Shown: positions 1-13,368 of the stretch, in pieces | Layout: the number at the start of each line of letters is the position of its first letter | How positions within the stretch are numbered: the first letter of the stretch is position 1 | Source: Montifringilla adamsi | Taxonomy: Eukaryota; Chordata; Aves; Passeriformes; Passeridae | Direction of reading: 5' to 3' | NCBI GenBank assembly: GCA_017590115.1 | Contig: JAGGNK010003335.1 | Location: forward strand, 8,925,289 to 8,989,288 | DNA: 64,000 nt | Made by a program: the position numbers and the translations under genes | The notes under the pieces: generated by a model | What the model was told of the DNA's origin: nothing | The model's database searches: none | The model's input: only the letters and a program-made list of their open reading frames with translations

Positions 1-377
1 CAGAAAGACAGAATATTTCTAAGGCTTAATATGCAGCAGTACAAAGATTATATTACAGTAATATAAAATAACACAAGGTCTACTTTCTCTTTGGTCTTGG
101 AAAGAAAATATAGAGTCATTAACTTGGTCATCAACACAGCTGCCAAATTGTTTTGTGAAGACTGTATTTTTAAAGAAAAGAGGAATACTGCACAGCAATA
201 GACATCATATGACCCAGCTCTGTGGCTCACCTCCATCCTCACTTGCTATCATTCCCAACACATTAACTCAATCAGTGCAGAACAGCTCTCAAATACACAG
301 GGTCAGTTCCTCCCAACCTTTAGGGACAGAAAATACTAAAGAGAAGTGATGCAGTGCACTGGAATATCTAATTAGCT

Positions 378-432
378 GATCACACAGGATCAATTAGGTT
401 GGAAGAGACCTCTGAGATGACTGTTCACCACC
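378..432 (-). repeat. CR1 LINE tail remnant
   Basis: The plus strand reads ggttggaagagacctctgag, close to the reverse complement of the CR1 3' end (the AGGTCTTTTCCAACC motif). The fragment is very short and degraded, so the boundaries are approximate. Confidence 0.5.
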
Positions 433-1897
433 TAAAAAGCACACAAGCAGTGCTATAGTTGAAAAGGCAGAAAAAGGAAGACCAGGGAATAGCTTGAATG
501 TGTGCAAATCTGCTTTACACAGTGTTAGAAAAGACTCATCCCGTAAGCACAGGTTCAGGAATCTGTCTCCCCCCGGAACAACTCTCAGGAAGGGGAATGC
601 TGGATTCCAAACCTTCCCTGTGCTAAGGCTAACACCACAGGACTAGTCTACATCTCAGTTACACACAATTACAGTTCCTCCATCAGCCCACCAGGAAGTT
701 ATTTGCAGGGAGCTCTGCCAAGTGATTGCTGAGGAAATCCCCCACATGTCCATAACACCATCAAAACAATGGCCGTGGAGCAACATTTCTCTTCATTACA
801 GGTGCTACTTCAGTTCTAAAAAATTACTTTTAGCCTGTCATGTAGTTTGAACACTTCAAGTGTGACATTAATTTTGAGATAGAGCCTTCAGCCCAAACCA
901 GGGCAGATTCCAGAGTATACTGAGCACATGCACCTAAACCTCAGTATTTCAAATACACAAGCTAAAATATGCATAATCTCCAGCAACTGTATTTTTTTTA
1001 CCATAAGAAAGAGTAAATATTTGGAACTCAACATGCTGAAGACAGTATTGGTCTTTTTCCCAAATATCAACTACCCAAACAGCTGCCTGGCTACCTTACA
1101 AGACACTCTTTTACTCACAGCAGTTCTCAAATTTTACATCTTAGATGGCATTTCAACCAACCAGAACTACTGGGCCTATTGATAAAGTTTCAAAGGCAAC
1201 ACACTGATTTTCTGAGCTGAAACAGGGAGTGAACAAGGATTTCCTAATAAATGACAGACTCCATCTTACTGCTGTAAAGGAATTGCCAATCTATACAGCA
1301 TTATGAGAAAGGGTAATAAAATTATAATCAAACTCATTATATTATTTAACATTGTAATAGAGCCAACAATGCTAAATCTGTATTAGTAGTAGTGGCCTTT
1401 TTCCTGCCACACTGAGGTATTCCAGACCACAGGAAAACTACAATCATTGCTAAATAGAGCATATTTGTATAAATATTCTTAGAGGTAGTTCAAAGAGTCT
1501 AGAGCTGAATGTTTAAGACTGCACTACAATAGCAGAGAGAGAAATGGGGAATATTAAAAAAAAGGGAAGGTGGCAAAAAATGTTTCCTTAGAATATGGGA
1601 CTTTTCACCTGCAGATTGCTTAGAAAAAATGTCTAAGGAAGGTACCTGAGATAAAAATCGTCAACAGGCTTTGAATTGCTACATGGAGGTCAAAACCCTC
1701 CTGCAAAATTCCTATGGTATAGAGAGTTGGGAAGATCAAACCCCTCTAACATTTTCCTTGTTCAAAAAAAGAAAGAAACAACCATAGCATTTCTTTAGTC
1801 AAGGAATTCAATTCTAGTTGTGTGACAATATGCAGAGCAATAATTAAGAAATTCTAGTTTCCAAGCAACCCCCTATGCTAAAAGAGACTGAAAATAT

Positions 1898-1953
1898 CCT
1901 AAAAAAAACCAAAACAAAACAAAACACACACAAAAAAAATAAAAAAAAAAAAA
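1898..1953. repeat. A-rich low-complexity tract
   Basis: A run of A with interspersed C (aaaacaaaacaaaacacac, then long A runs) inside RNF130 intron 2. On the transcribed strand it is T-rich. Confidence 0.85.
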
Positions 1954-2765
1954 ACAGCCAGCAGTACCACCACCAAATACAGAGATATGCCTTTTCTGAT
2001 CAAGCTACATAGTTCCAAAAGGAGAAAACCTTCTGGAAAATGAAAAAGGTAGTTGTCAGAATTGCAAAAATGATTTTTAACCAAGGAAAATGTTTACATA
2101 TGAGGCTTCCAGCAACAAAAGTAAGTCACAAAGAACAGTAAAATTTTACACATAGGCATCTGTAAAAGAAGAGAACTCTCTAGAAAAAACAGACTTCCAG
2201 CATTATTTTAGCCAATTTACAGAGGCAGCTCCCCTTCAAATCACTGTTTTTGGAATCCCTGTTGATTCCTGTATGGCACTCAGACTTATACTGTAGAAAG
2301 AGTAAACTGTCCCCTGTAAACTGTCATTAAAAAGCATGAAAGCTCAGATCCCAAAATACAGCTGTTAACATTTGAAGGTCCCCATCAGAACAATGAGTTG
2401 AAGACATGCTGCTACAGAATTCTTCAGGTTCAGATGCTTTGTAAAATTCTAGATCTTCCATTATAGCTGTATGTTAGCTTCTCTTCTGCAGAAAGGTTTG
2501 AAAGATTGCTCCTCAGATCTTACAGGCATTTCCTCACTCCAACACACCCACACCCCCACTGCAGAGGAAAGTGTTCCTCATTGGATAAATGTACGCTAAA
2601 GGAAAATAACTTTGCAGGATTATTGGCTTATTTCATTATATTGCATATATACAAATATCATTAGTGAATGGCTACTTCCAATACCATCTGTCCAATGCCA
2701 AGGGCTCTTTAGGAACAGTTTATATGGCAAAAGCATTATAGTGAAGGAGATTACATTTTACTTAC

Positions 2766-2960
2766 CTTGATGAGTCATTGTGACAGGTTCTTCACTGGAT
2801 ACATTGTTGTAAATGACCACAGCTGTGGCATTATGTGAAGCTGCTCGCAGGATTTTCTCTTTAAATGTACAATTTCCTCTCTGTAGTAAAGCAATCCACT
2901 GCTTGGTGTTTGGTGGGACCTGGAAACGTGTTCGAGGGTCACAGCCCAGACGATCTGCAA
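2766..2960 (-). CDS. RNF130: RNF130 coding exon 2: protease-associated (PA) domain
   Basis: The exon is 195 bp, flanked by a strong pyrimidine-rich acceptor (tttctcatttcag) and a GTAAGT donor. It carries the PA-domain core: DRLGCDP, the hydrophobic [12 protein letters not shown] strand, and [19 protein letters not shown]. It starts with two bases and ends with one base of split codons, so it matches exon 1. NCT and NVS are potential N-glycosylation sites. Confidence 0.97.
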
Positions 2961-5900
2961 CTGAAATGAGAAACAAAGTTACACTGACGCCAATTTCTTC
3001 TAACAGGCAAAACAAAGAAAAAAAATTAAAAAGTTGCTGAAGTACTTTAATGTTATGCACTAGGAAGCCACTATTCTCTTGTGAAGAGAGTCTAAAGATA
3101 ACCGTATTCTTATGAAAATAAGATTTTTAAAAAAAGAAGTCTCACGCATTGAAAGCTGTGACTATATGCCCAAGAATTAGGCTCACTAACACAAGCTATT
3201 TTTAACTCCAGTGCAGCTAGAATAATGAATTCACATTCAAATCAATACCTGCCTAGAGGCCAAAAAACATTAGAATATGGTTCATCTGCTACAGGCATTT
3301 ACAAAACAGCTGTTTATCAGTCATTCTGGGGAGTACAAGTCTTTTTTCTCTTCCTAATGCAGCCACAAATATCACTGCAGTGGGAAGTACAACTAAACAA
3401 AGCAGGTTGTGAAAACAAGATTTCAGTGTTATCTGCCATGTGCAGGCTACTGTAAAAAAGGACAACATTAAAAGCTGATCTTGTAAAACCCCAGCAGCCA
3501 ACATCAGCATTTTACATATGCACATTTTGTCCACAAGGAAATGTATTCGAATTCATAGAGAAACAAACGGGTTTGCAAACACAATGCACTCGTTAGGTAT
3601 AGATGGTATAAAGGAAGAGTAACAGAAATGGCAAATGCCAGATGTCTGAATTCAACAGTGTGCAAAGCTCTTTTGTCCCTTCTGATGGTGTAACATATCC
3701 TGGAACAACCCAAAGCCACGGAGCTGTGTACAGAAGGCACAAAACCCAAGGCAGAAGGAACTTCCCAGCAGCTGAAACCGATGAAAGACAGATCTGTTTG
3801 CACAACTGGAAGCACAGTTTAGTCTGATACACTGGTCATATCATTAAAGGATTTTAATTTAGAGCCAACAACAGTTTATAATGCAAATATATTTATCCTT
3901 TTGAATGCCAAGAGTATAATAATCTCTGGCTACTAAAAATAGTTGGGATAAACAGTGATTTTTTCAAGACATAAAAACCAATCTATTTGCATAATAGCTC
4001 AGAAAACATTACAGTTCTGCAATGTAAGAGCAAATCAAATGACGTCTCCCATAATTTTTTTCCTTTTCAAGAAATGAGTTCAGCACAACTATGAAATTTC
4101 AGCAAAAAAATCTACCACCAAAAATATCCATTTCAATGTATTAGCTGGAAACAAAAGGTCTTTTTAAGCACTCTCAGTTTAACATAGCTGAGGTTAAAAT
4201 CTGTAACAAAGGAGATTCAAAGAGCTAAAGATGTTTTCTGAAACAAAGAAAATCTGCTTGCTAAAGAAGGCTAGTTCAGATGAATCTATACTGTGGCAGA
4301 CATACAGGAAGTCGTTGCATCTCTTAATTTGGACAAGAAGTGCCTCTCCCTGTTCCCGTGGAAGGAGGGTGGGGAGCCAGATACCAGCACATCCTTTTCA
4401 CAATTGTTTTTCAAGCCTGTATTAGACATCTCAGACATGGAGGGCTATTTGCTGTATTTTTGTTTCATACAGGCATCAGGGAAAATCTGAAATACAGATG
4501 CCTGAAGCCAAGTTTTATAGTATTTTCTTCCATTACCCTGACATCATTACTCGACTCCTTGTGAAACTGCTAGCTAGCACTGATCCACACGTGTTTTGCA
4601 GCACTGGTGATGGCCATCACAAACACCAACAATCACAGAAGAGCATGTTCATGCCCACTGCTCTTTTGCAGCTCGTCTTTGTAATCTTAAACTTGAGAAT
4701 TATATGTATTTTTTAAAGGAATTACAGTCCTTTTTGAAAACATCCAAGAATTACAACACTGCACGTGTTTTTGCCCTCTCTTAAGACAAAAGCTGTTTAA
4801 TGCACGATTCCCCCCTGCTCTGAACATTTTCACTCAAAAACAAGGAAGGGGGAAAGCACTAGCACACTGTCATAGGAAGTTTCTCAAGCCTTGAACGCAA
4901 AAACTCCCATCCTTCTCCCATGAAATCATATTCAAGAATCTCAGGTATGACACATCTGTTGGAAAATACCATTTTCTAAATGGCTACAATTCCATAGAAT
5001 CCCCTCAAACAGCCAAAAATAACTCTGAAAGTAGACACTCTGACCAACATAAATTTACCTAAAATATATGGGGTTATTAAAAAACAGTAATCCTACAGAT
5101 TATGTACTGTTCCCTTCAGTACAATCATGATCACAACTAAAATATGAAGTGAAAACAAAAATGGCCACAAGAAAAAGGTAATGGGTTATTACAGTGAAAA
5201 ACCATAAAAGCAACAAAGAGCATCTTGAATGAGGAAGAAGCATTCTCCAAATTCATGCAGGCACCTTGAAATTTGTATGCTTGAAAATTTTTAGCTTAAA
5301 AAGCAACAGAGAAAGCAGTAAGAGATAACAGAAACTGCATCGGTGGGAAAAGTAGTACAAAATTTTCTACCACAGTAGAGATCAAAGTCTCTCTCAGCTG
5401 TGGACAGAGCTAAGAAATGTTACTGGATAAAGCAAAAGAATTAGGAAACAAGATATTAAGAGATTAAAGCTTTCCAGATATAGACCAACAAACACCACTC
5501 AAATGCTTACAGCGTGTTATTCCTGACGAGGTGTATTCAGTATATCCTGATGAAAATTTAACAGCTGACAACATTAGCTCAGTACTATTTAGGTAATACA
5601 AAAACATTGAGAAAAATCTGGTTGGTTTAGATAAATCTGAACTGTCTGCAAGTCACCTGAGATTTAACAAAAAGTAACAACCCACTTTTCTTTGCATTAG
5701 CATTCTATTACACCACACAAATGTTAAGTAATCTTTTCACTTTTAACTAAATAAAATTCAGAAACAATAGTGAAAAATGCGGTGTGTTCTGCTTGTTTTT
5801 TCAACAGACTGAAGATATTCTGAAAAGTGAGTTAGTCTTAAAATCACAGTCCCCCTTCCAGAATAGTGAGATGGTTACAATGAAACATCTGTACAGCTCA

Positions 5901-8900
5901 GGTGTCAGGGATATCAGTGGGCACTGAAGGGGACACACGTGAACAGGGTCAGCCAGAATCACCTCTGACACTCTCCACTACCCTGCTATCTATGATCTCC
6001 TATCCAAAGTTCAACTAGAATCAACAACAAACACGGGTTGCAAGCATTATCTGGATGATCACAGAATTGTTTGGGTTGGAAAAGACCTCTAAGATCATTG
6101 AGTCCAACCAGTAATCTGGCACTGCTGTGTTCACCACTAAACCATGTTCCTGAGTACCACATCTACAAGTCTTTTAAATCCCTCCAGGTATGGTGACTCC
6201 ACCACTGCCCTGGGCAGTCTGGTTCAGTGCTTGACAATCCTTTTAGTGATGAAATTTTTCCTAATATTGAATCTAACTCCCTCCAGGCACAGCTTGAGGC
6301 ACTTTCCTCTCACTGTGCCACTTGCTACACCTGGGAGAAGAGGCTGAACACACCTGGCTCCACCCTCCTGTCAGGGAGCCTTAGACAGCAAGAAGATCCT
6401 CCCTGAGCCTCCTTTTCTGCATCTCCCTCAGCCTCTCCTCATCAGACCTGTGCTTCAGCCCCTTCCCCAGTTCCTTTGTCCTTCTCTGGACATGTTCCAC
6501 TATCTCAATGTCTTTCTTGTAGTGAGAGGCCCAAAACTGATGTTACTTGCAAGAATGAAAAGCAACTTCATATTAAATTATTCTAAAACAAATCACTTGC
6601 ACAGAGAAAGATATGATCAGAAGCCACTCAATGAAGTTCAGAAGATATAAGCATATATTCACTATAGGTGCACTACTCTTCTGGCTTATTTGAAATATAA
6701 GACCCTGCCTGTCTCTGTGTTTATCTATGCATCATATGTTGGCAAAAACCCCAGTTTTCTGGTTTAGAAGGTTTAGAAGTGGCAGCCTGCTGGGCTAAAG
6801 AGCTATGTACAATGTTCTTGTAAATATCTCCCTTCCTACTCTAAGTCCTAACACCACAGAAGAGCCTCTTTACAGAAGAATCAGCTGTGATTTAAGTACC
6901 TACCATTAGGCTCATGTTTGTTTTCTGCTTTAGGAGAGCTTCAGTTTCCTTTTGCAGAATACACACGGCTGCTCAATTTGTGTAACTCTTTCTCTTTGAG
7001 AATTTTTTATAATTCAAGACCCCTTTCTACTATAGAACTAAGGTTTGTGACAGCATTTTAGGGATTCATGGGGAAAAAAATAGTTAATAATGCAACAAAT
7101 CCAACCAAGGTTCCTCAGCTACTGAAGATGTAGTGGCAAGCTCAAATCAGCACAGCAACAGTACCTTCCTTCTCTTCTTTTCCAATTGCTTGACCATGTT
7201 TTAGCCTTCTTCCTATAAGAAGAGGAGCCATTTTGTGGAGCAAAAATGAAACAAAAAAACAAAAAAAATGAAACAAAGCTCCCAGCAGCTTTGTCACAAG
7301 TGCACACCTGCCTGAATGCAGACTGTCCCCTAGTTCTGAACTGTGCCTGGGTTTGCTCTTTCTCACACTGTGTTCCTGCTGCTCTTGCCCCCCTTCAGCC
7401 AAGGTTGCTGCACTGGCTGTTATCAGACTTTATCCCCTTTTCACAGAAATATCCCACTCTCTAGGCATTAACCATTTTATTCTATGCAGGGCTTTTCTCT
7501 CTTTTTTTTCCTCTAAAGGTCAGATATCTTGCTATTGATTTCATCTTAGCTAATACTGTACTCTGTAAACCCAGCACCAGTTGCCAGAGCTGGTCTGTCT
7601 CAGCTACACATACAGAAATCATTTTCAAGTCTGACCTTCAATCACTGTAATACAATAGCTGGAGAGACACCACTAGTATTTGAGGGACAGCAGATCAAGA
7701 GGTTTGTTGGTAAAGAAACCACAGAGGAACACAGGAAGGTGCAGTGCCATGCATGCTGCACCCCAAAGCATTCCCTCCCCACAGCTCTGCTGCCCAGGTA
7801 GGTGCTATGTAGAACACCTGACTGGTAAAACAAGACAGTTTTGTGCAACACATTCATTATAATCCTGTGATGAAACTTCCAGAAAAAAAAATTCAGCTAG
7901 GAAATTCACAGAGGCAACTCAGCAGTGCTGATGGATTATTTCAAGGAATGGTACTAGTTATTTTCTATCCCATTAGGGCCTACTACATGCAATGGACATA
8001 TTTTCTTTCCATTACTACTGGTGCTACTATCAATACAGCCCTTATTCATGCAAGTCATAACTTCTACTTTATAAGGTGGTGCCAATGAATCAATGAGTTA
8101 TGTACAGCAACATTTTCTTTTCAACAGCTCTTTCAGGTAATTGCTTTGACTAAAGCTGGCTTTAGCATGAAAAGAAACTCTTTGAACAAGAGGTAATCTG
8201 GTTTCAGGGAGGAAGTTAAACAAAAGAAAATCATTGAAGCTTAGAAGAGTCCTATAATAGTTCAGATTTAATCTTGTTAGCTCAGTAAGTATTCTACAAT
8301 TATGGCTATATACTCCAATATATAACCTCCACTTTTGCTATCAATTAATGACTACTAATTAAGCAGAATACAAAGATCAATGATGAAGGACAAAAGCATG
8401 GCACAAGATCCTTCTTCCCCTATTCTACTGATATATTTGCTTGTTGCATTTTTTTAAGCCTTACTGGTGTGGATTCTGGGCCAGAATTTCTGTCTGAATG
8501 CTGCCTAAAGCTCTGCAGTTACCAGGAAACTGGCATTTCAAACCTTCTGCAGCTAAAACTTGTTCACACAACATGTTTATGAAGTGCCAGATGCTACAGA
8601 ATGCTGTAGTTACAGCACTATGCACAAGATACACCTCCTTCCTAACACTGAGCCAATATTGTTTCTTCCACACTTTCACCTTTTTCTAACATATGTTTTT
8701 CCTCACATTCTCAGTCTCCTTGCCAAGCCCCAACCCTTATATCCCTTTGGGAGAGCTCTCCTTTCTATGAGCTCTTTCTCCAAAGCAGCTTTTTTACAAC
8801 CACCACCTCCCTACAAGCCCTTTAGATTCCATCCCTTTCCACTCCTCCTCACCTGCTCATTCCTGACCTACTGGCTCAGTGAATTTTAACATTTCAAGTT

Positions 8901-11900
8901 TGACTGTGCTGCTATTTCTCTTCCTATCAGCTCCATTGCCAGTCCTGGTCATCCTGCCTGCTTCCCAAGCCAGCCAAGGTGCACAAAACTTTACCTCCCA
9001 GCAAGTCCTGCAAGGAGACTCTTCAGAGCACACAAGACTGAATTTCCAGTCCTCACAGTGGAAACCAAAAGCAATAACCCAGATTCAACAGCCACAAAGA
9101 GTCCTGTTCCCATGGATAATGTTTTTGATGGAACTAAGCCACAAAGCACTGCAGTTTCCACCAAGAACCATTGTTACTATAGGATACGAGATAACACGAT
9201 GCAGACACGTTGTTGTTCTCAAGGTAGGAAAAAGAAGGGAAGTTTATTTTCTGACTCTAACATTTATAGATTTCTAAAGGTGAAGTGGATTGGAGGGTGA
9301 AAGTGCCACCTCTCCAATGATACTGGACAAACCAACAGTCTATCGAGTTTCTCCTCTTCCATAAAAGAATGTAAGACAATAAGTTGTTTACAGAAAGTGT
9401 GTGAGAAAGTTTGCTACAAGAATGCAAACATCAGAAGGCTTAGAAAATCTTAAAAAATCAAGGTGACAAACCATTAAGGTGAGTATTTAGTGGCTTCTAG
9501 CTTGGTTTGCCATGGCAAGCGGAATATGCCTGCACCACAACTGGTGTCAGGCACCCAACACCAAAGAGTAAAAGCAGAGGTCACTGGAGTGGCACAGGGC
9601 TGAACACTCTCATGGTGCATGTACAGACATCCAGGAGCACCCAGGCACTGCTGTGAGAGGACTGGGCTGAAATTACCTGGAAGTGTTCAAGGCCAGGTTG
9701 GATGAGGCTTTGACCAACCTGGTCTAGGAGGGTGTCCCTTCCCAAGGCAGGGGGCTTGGAACTAGACAATCTTTAAGGTCCTTTCCAACCCAAACCACTC
9801 TATGATTCTGTGAAAATATCTGGTTGCACAAAGTCACAAATAACAGAGTAAGGGACTGAGAAGTATTCTGGAACCTCAATGAAGGAATACTATAAACCTG
9901 AACTAAACTATCAGAAAATTTGCATCAGGCTGTGAAGACTCATTTCACTTTTATCCTTTCATGCACAACAAGAAGAGCTTTTTTATTTTTTTTTTTTTAA
10001 TCTGCAAGCATTCATGTCCAGAAGTGGTTTAAAACACTCTTCTAATAAGAAATTAAGTAATGACAAGAGATTAACAAGTTAGAGGAGGTAAGAAAAGCAA
10101 CTCAAAGTAGAAGAACGGAAGCAAGATTAACAAAGAAACCATGCTGCTATCGTGCATTTAATGTGCTTGGAAAAATATGCCCACACAGCTGCTGAATGTA
10201 CAGCCAGCAGCCAACTGTGACCAAGAGCTCACTGGAGCTGCACTTTCACAAGTCACATTCACAGGCGGTCATGCCAGTTACTGCCACCCCCCTCCCAGGG
10301 GAACACTGCCTTTGAAAGCCCCTATCAATTTCATACAAGCTCTATAAAAAGAACACAGAAAGAGTTTTAATACATGTATTAACATGACATGGTTGAATTC
10401 CATTAAAGAAATCCTGCTAAAGAAACAGGAGAAGTGATCGACTATCATGCTGCGCTGAGATTTAAAGGATGGGTGACCACATGGAGCTGGCATCTTCAAA
10501 AAGCAGTACATAAAATGACAGGCATATTCAAGAACAGAAGTCAAAAAACATGACAGAACACTTAAAATTACAAATTGTGTGTGGTCAGCAGCAGATCATT
10601 GGCCCTGAATCTTGAACTAGTAAATTCATTTATTTCCCTGCAGGCAATGAGTAAGGGATGTGATAAGATGCCCCATTCCTGGAACTGTTCAAGGCCAGGC
10701 TGAACAGGGCTTTGGGCAGCCTGGTCTGGTGGAAAGCATCCCTGCCCATGGCAGGGGGATTGGAACTTTATGATCTTCAAAGTCCCTTCCAAACCAAACC
10801 ATTCTGTGATTCTATGATTCTTCAGAGCATGCAAAAATGTGAAATTAAGGACACTTCAGCTCTAAAACAGTCCATGCCATCAAGGTACTAACAGATCACC
10901 CACATTTGTGAAAATTTCAAAGATAGCCCATAAATGGGTGAATGTTTGACATCACAGCAGTTTCAAATTCAAGGTATCTTCAAATAAAGTTGCTAACAAT
11001 TGTAGAATCTTTTTTTTCTGAGGATACATGAAAACTGGGGTACAGCATTTACTGCTCTAAGAGCAGTGGCTGGCAGCTACTCACGTTTAGAGCTATTAGA
11101 AAAAATTTTGCAAGTGAGTTCACCAGCAATATTAACAGGCTGATTAAAAAAACATGAAAGCAATTACTTTCAGTAAGACTGCATCATCTTTTATCAAATC
11201 TGAATATAAAAAAGCAGATGTTCAAGAACAGCTTAACTAAAAGCATAAATATTCCAATCTTTCTTACAACACGAAACATTTTTAAACCACAGGCACATCA
11301 GCAAAATTCAAATAAAATGTAAGTATATAACAATCTACACAGAACAATTCAGAGTATCTAAGAATAAGGAAAATAACTGCTGTTGTGCTTGCTTTATGCT
11401 GTCTGTTATGAAACAGAAGGGCAAAACTGAATTTCCCCCAAAATTGATAACAAAGTTTTAACAACTGCACTATGTCAAACCCTGTCAGGTCTGACATTTT
11501 CACACTTCCTGCAGTGCTTTCTCAAGAAAGTTATTCATCACAGTACTTAGAAGTAGGTATAAAAATACTGTTTATAGACTATTTGTAATTTTATTTAGCT
11601 CTGAGAATTATCAGCTGCCTGTGAAAATGCTGTCAAAGCCTCCCTCGGTGTTTAAATTGCACCTTAGTGAAGGCATATTAAAAGAAAGCAGAAAAAGTTA
11701 CAGAAGCAGATAACAAGAAATTAGCATCAAAAGTTTTTCCTGACAAATAATGCAGCTCAAAAAAAATAGAGTGCTTTGATATCTTACATGCATTTAAAAG
11801 GCAGTAGTTTAAAACCTGTTAAAATACTACCTGCAGTAACAGTGTTTACATGCCTAAAACTTTCAGGACAGACTCCTGGTTTCAAGGGGGTTGTGTGGGG

Positions 11901-13368
11901 ATGTGAGGAATATCAGGAAGCAGAAGAACGACTGCAACATATTTAACATTAGCTGATGGACAGGATTTGAAGTACAAATAAAAATCATTTTACAGCAGAC
12001 TTCCTCAACAATTTCTGCTCCCTCATCCTTCCACCCCAAAATCTACCCCATTAATATATTCCAGTTATATTTTGCAGAGCTCTATTGAGACTGGCAAGCA
12101 CCTGCTGATGCACAGCCTGATCCAACTGGACCAGAAGCTTACAGAGGCTGCCTAGCAGAATGCATCTGTTCTGAAGAAGCATCAAAGTATTTTCCTGATC
12201 TTAAGATTTGGCAAATTCTCTAAAGCTCCTAATAATACAGTAGTTTTGTGCTAACAATTCTTCTAAAACACTCTTAGTATTCACCACTTAGACTCTAGTT
12301 TTAACTGACTACAATATTTCACTTATTACATTATTCAGATGTTTACTGCCCATGAGGCAGGTTGGGACCACTCTATTCCATCAAATGGTCCATTCCTTGA
12401 AGATGGCAGTTTAGATAATGTCAAGAATGGTTTGGAAATAAGATACTGTTAAAACTACATCACTATTACTGACAATACCGGTTTCACTTCAGGCAAAAAT
12501 CATGACAATACTCTCAGCTGTTCCAATTAGTGTTCTCTATAAACCCCAACATTTATCAAAAGAAGAACTGATGGACAACAGCTTCGCTTGATTAAAAGAA
12601 AGCTGATTTAGACATTCTATCCAGTGTTCAGTACTGCAAGCAAGCACATTTTGGGCTGGCTCTAAGAGCAACAGCTTGGTAGCTTCAGTCCTTCCAAGTC
12701 CTGATGGGCACCTTAAACAGTGTTTTTAAGAACTGCACACTGAAAAACTGTGACTTCATGCAGCTGCCACAGCTATCCAGATGCAGAGCGAGATGGCTAT
12801 GCAGCTGTTCTCAGATTCAAGGCAATGCTGTAACCAAATACTGTCAACTATCGCTACCCTCTCTGCAATTAGTTAAGGAATAACACCTTCACCGCTCAAT
12901 ACACCCAATCTACTGGGATCCATCCCGGAAAGCACTTTATGCTTTGCTGAGCTGTCATTCAAGCCAACACTCTCAGATCGTGGATTTATTTTATTTCCCT
13001 CTGGGCAAGCTCTTCCTCCTCGTTTGTCAGAGCTCTCTAGGAAAGCCTGCCCAGCCCAGGCAAGGACCAACCACCCGGCAGCGAGCGAGGGAAGCGTTAC
13101 CTCCGTTGATAGGGACGGGAGCCACCAGCAGCCCCTTGACCTCCACCTTCGGAGAGTCCTGCCCGTAGCGGCCGCGGTCGATCCGCAGCAGCGTGGGGCC
13201 GCCGCGCTCGGGGCTCAGCACCGTCACGTTGATGAGCGCGGTGTAGTACGCCTGGCTGGCGTTGTCGGCGCCGGCCGGCCGGACCCGGCCGTGCCACAGC
13301 AGCAGCGGCAGCAGCAGCAGCACGGAGGAGCCGCCGTTCTGGTGCTGGCGAGCCCACCGCCAGCTCAT
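2766..13368 (-). CDS. RNF130: RNF130 (Goliath homolog), 5' part: exons 1 and 2
   Basis: RNF130 is a single-pass membrane E3 ubiquitin ligase of endosomal membranes, with a lumenal PA domain, a transmembrane helix and a cytosolic RING-H2 domain (family knowledge). Only the lumenal part is here: exon 1 (13,101-13,368) and exon 2 (2,766-2,960). The phases join as G plus TT, giving Val at the junction (PINGVADRLG). Recognition rests on the blocks [42 protein letters not shown] and EEPVTMTH, which match the Goliath/RNF130 PA domain closely. Translation continues off the left edge; the RING and transmembrane exons are not in the window. RNF13, RNF150 and RNF128 share the PA fold, but the residue pattern fits RNF130 best. 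Confidence 0.95.
6054..6542 (-). repeat. CR1 LINE 3' fragment
   Basis: About 490 bp read as reverse-complement CR1. The 3' terminal block on the plus strand is ttgggttggaaaagacct. It is followed by the block giving tggtgactccaccactgccc and, further on, the block giving agtgagaggcccaaaactga. The element is truncated and lies in RNF130 intron 1 in the same orientation as the gene. Confidence 0.9.
9678..9816 (+). repeat. CR1 LINE 3' fragment
   Basis: The sense CR1 tail runs from tggaagtgttcaaggccagg, through ctttaaggtcctttccaacc, to a terminal tatgattctgtga. It is antisense to RNF130. Related but weaker sequence may extend upstream to about 9,580. Confidence 0.88.
10668..10829 (+). repeat. CR1 LINE 3' fragment
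   Basis: The sense CR1 tail begins near ggaactgttcaaggccaggc and ends at the 8-bp repeats attctgtgattctatgattc. It is the second CR1 tail in the same orientation within 1 kb. Confidence 0.9.
13101..13368 (-). CDS. RNF130: RNF130 coding exon 1: signal peptide and start of lumenal domain
   Basis: The ATG at 13,366-13,368 has A at -3 (tcgaagATGA). It opens 89 codons plus one base, ending at a GTAACG donor. Residues about 17-24 are a leucine-rich core ([10 protein letters not shown]) forming a signal peptide. The predicted mature start is near ADNASQ, followed by NVTV, a potential N-glycosylation site. The leucine run is encoded by a CTG-rich tract, seen as CAG on the plus strand. From my knowledge of human RNF130, everything before ADNASQ is diverged and longer here. 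The exact transcription start is not determined. Confidence 0.95.

Larger units (their letters stand above)
1..2765. other. RNF130 intron 2 (partial)
   Basis: AT-rich intronic DNA continuing off the left edge. It holds a short A-rich low-complexity run at about 1,898-1,953 and a probable decayed CR1 fragment at about 378-432. I saw no exon, no hairpin RNA gene and no ORF resembling a protein. Confidence 0.8.
2961..13100. other. RNF130 intron 1
   Basis: A 10.1 kb AT-rich intron between the signal-peptide exon and the PA exon. It contains CR1 fragments (listed separately), a T-rich run near 9,976-10,000, and otherwise unremarkable sequence. The open frames here, including a 132-codon plus-strand frame at 8,879-9,277, resemble no family I know and are treated as chance. 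Confidence 0.85.

Noticed and set aside
8879..9277. 132-codon plus-strand frame with a hydrophobic start
   Set aside because: Opposite strand in RNF130 intron 1; no motif, no exon borders and no homology recognised.
1..13100. Possible mir-340 hairpin, known from a human RNF130 intron
   Set aside because: I looked for the mature sequence on both strands by eye and did not find it. It may lie in a later intron outside the window.
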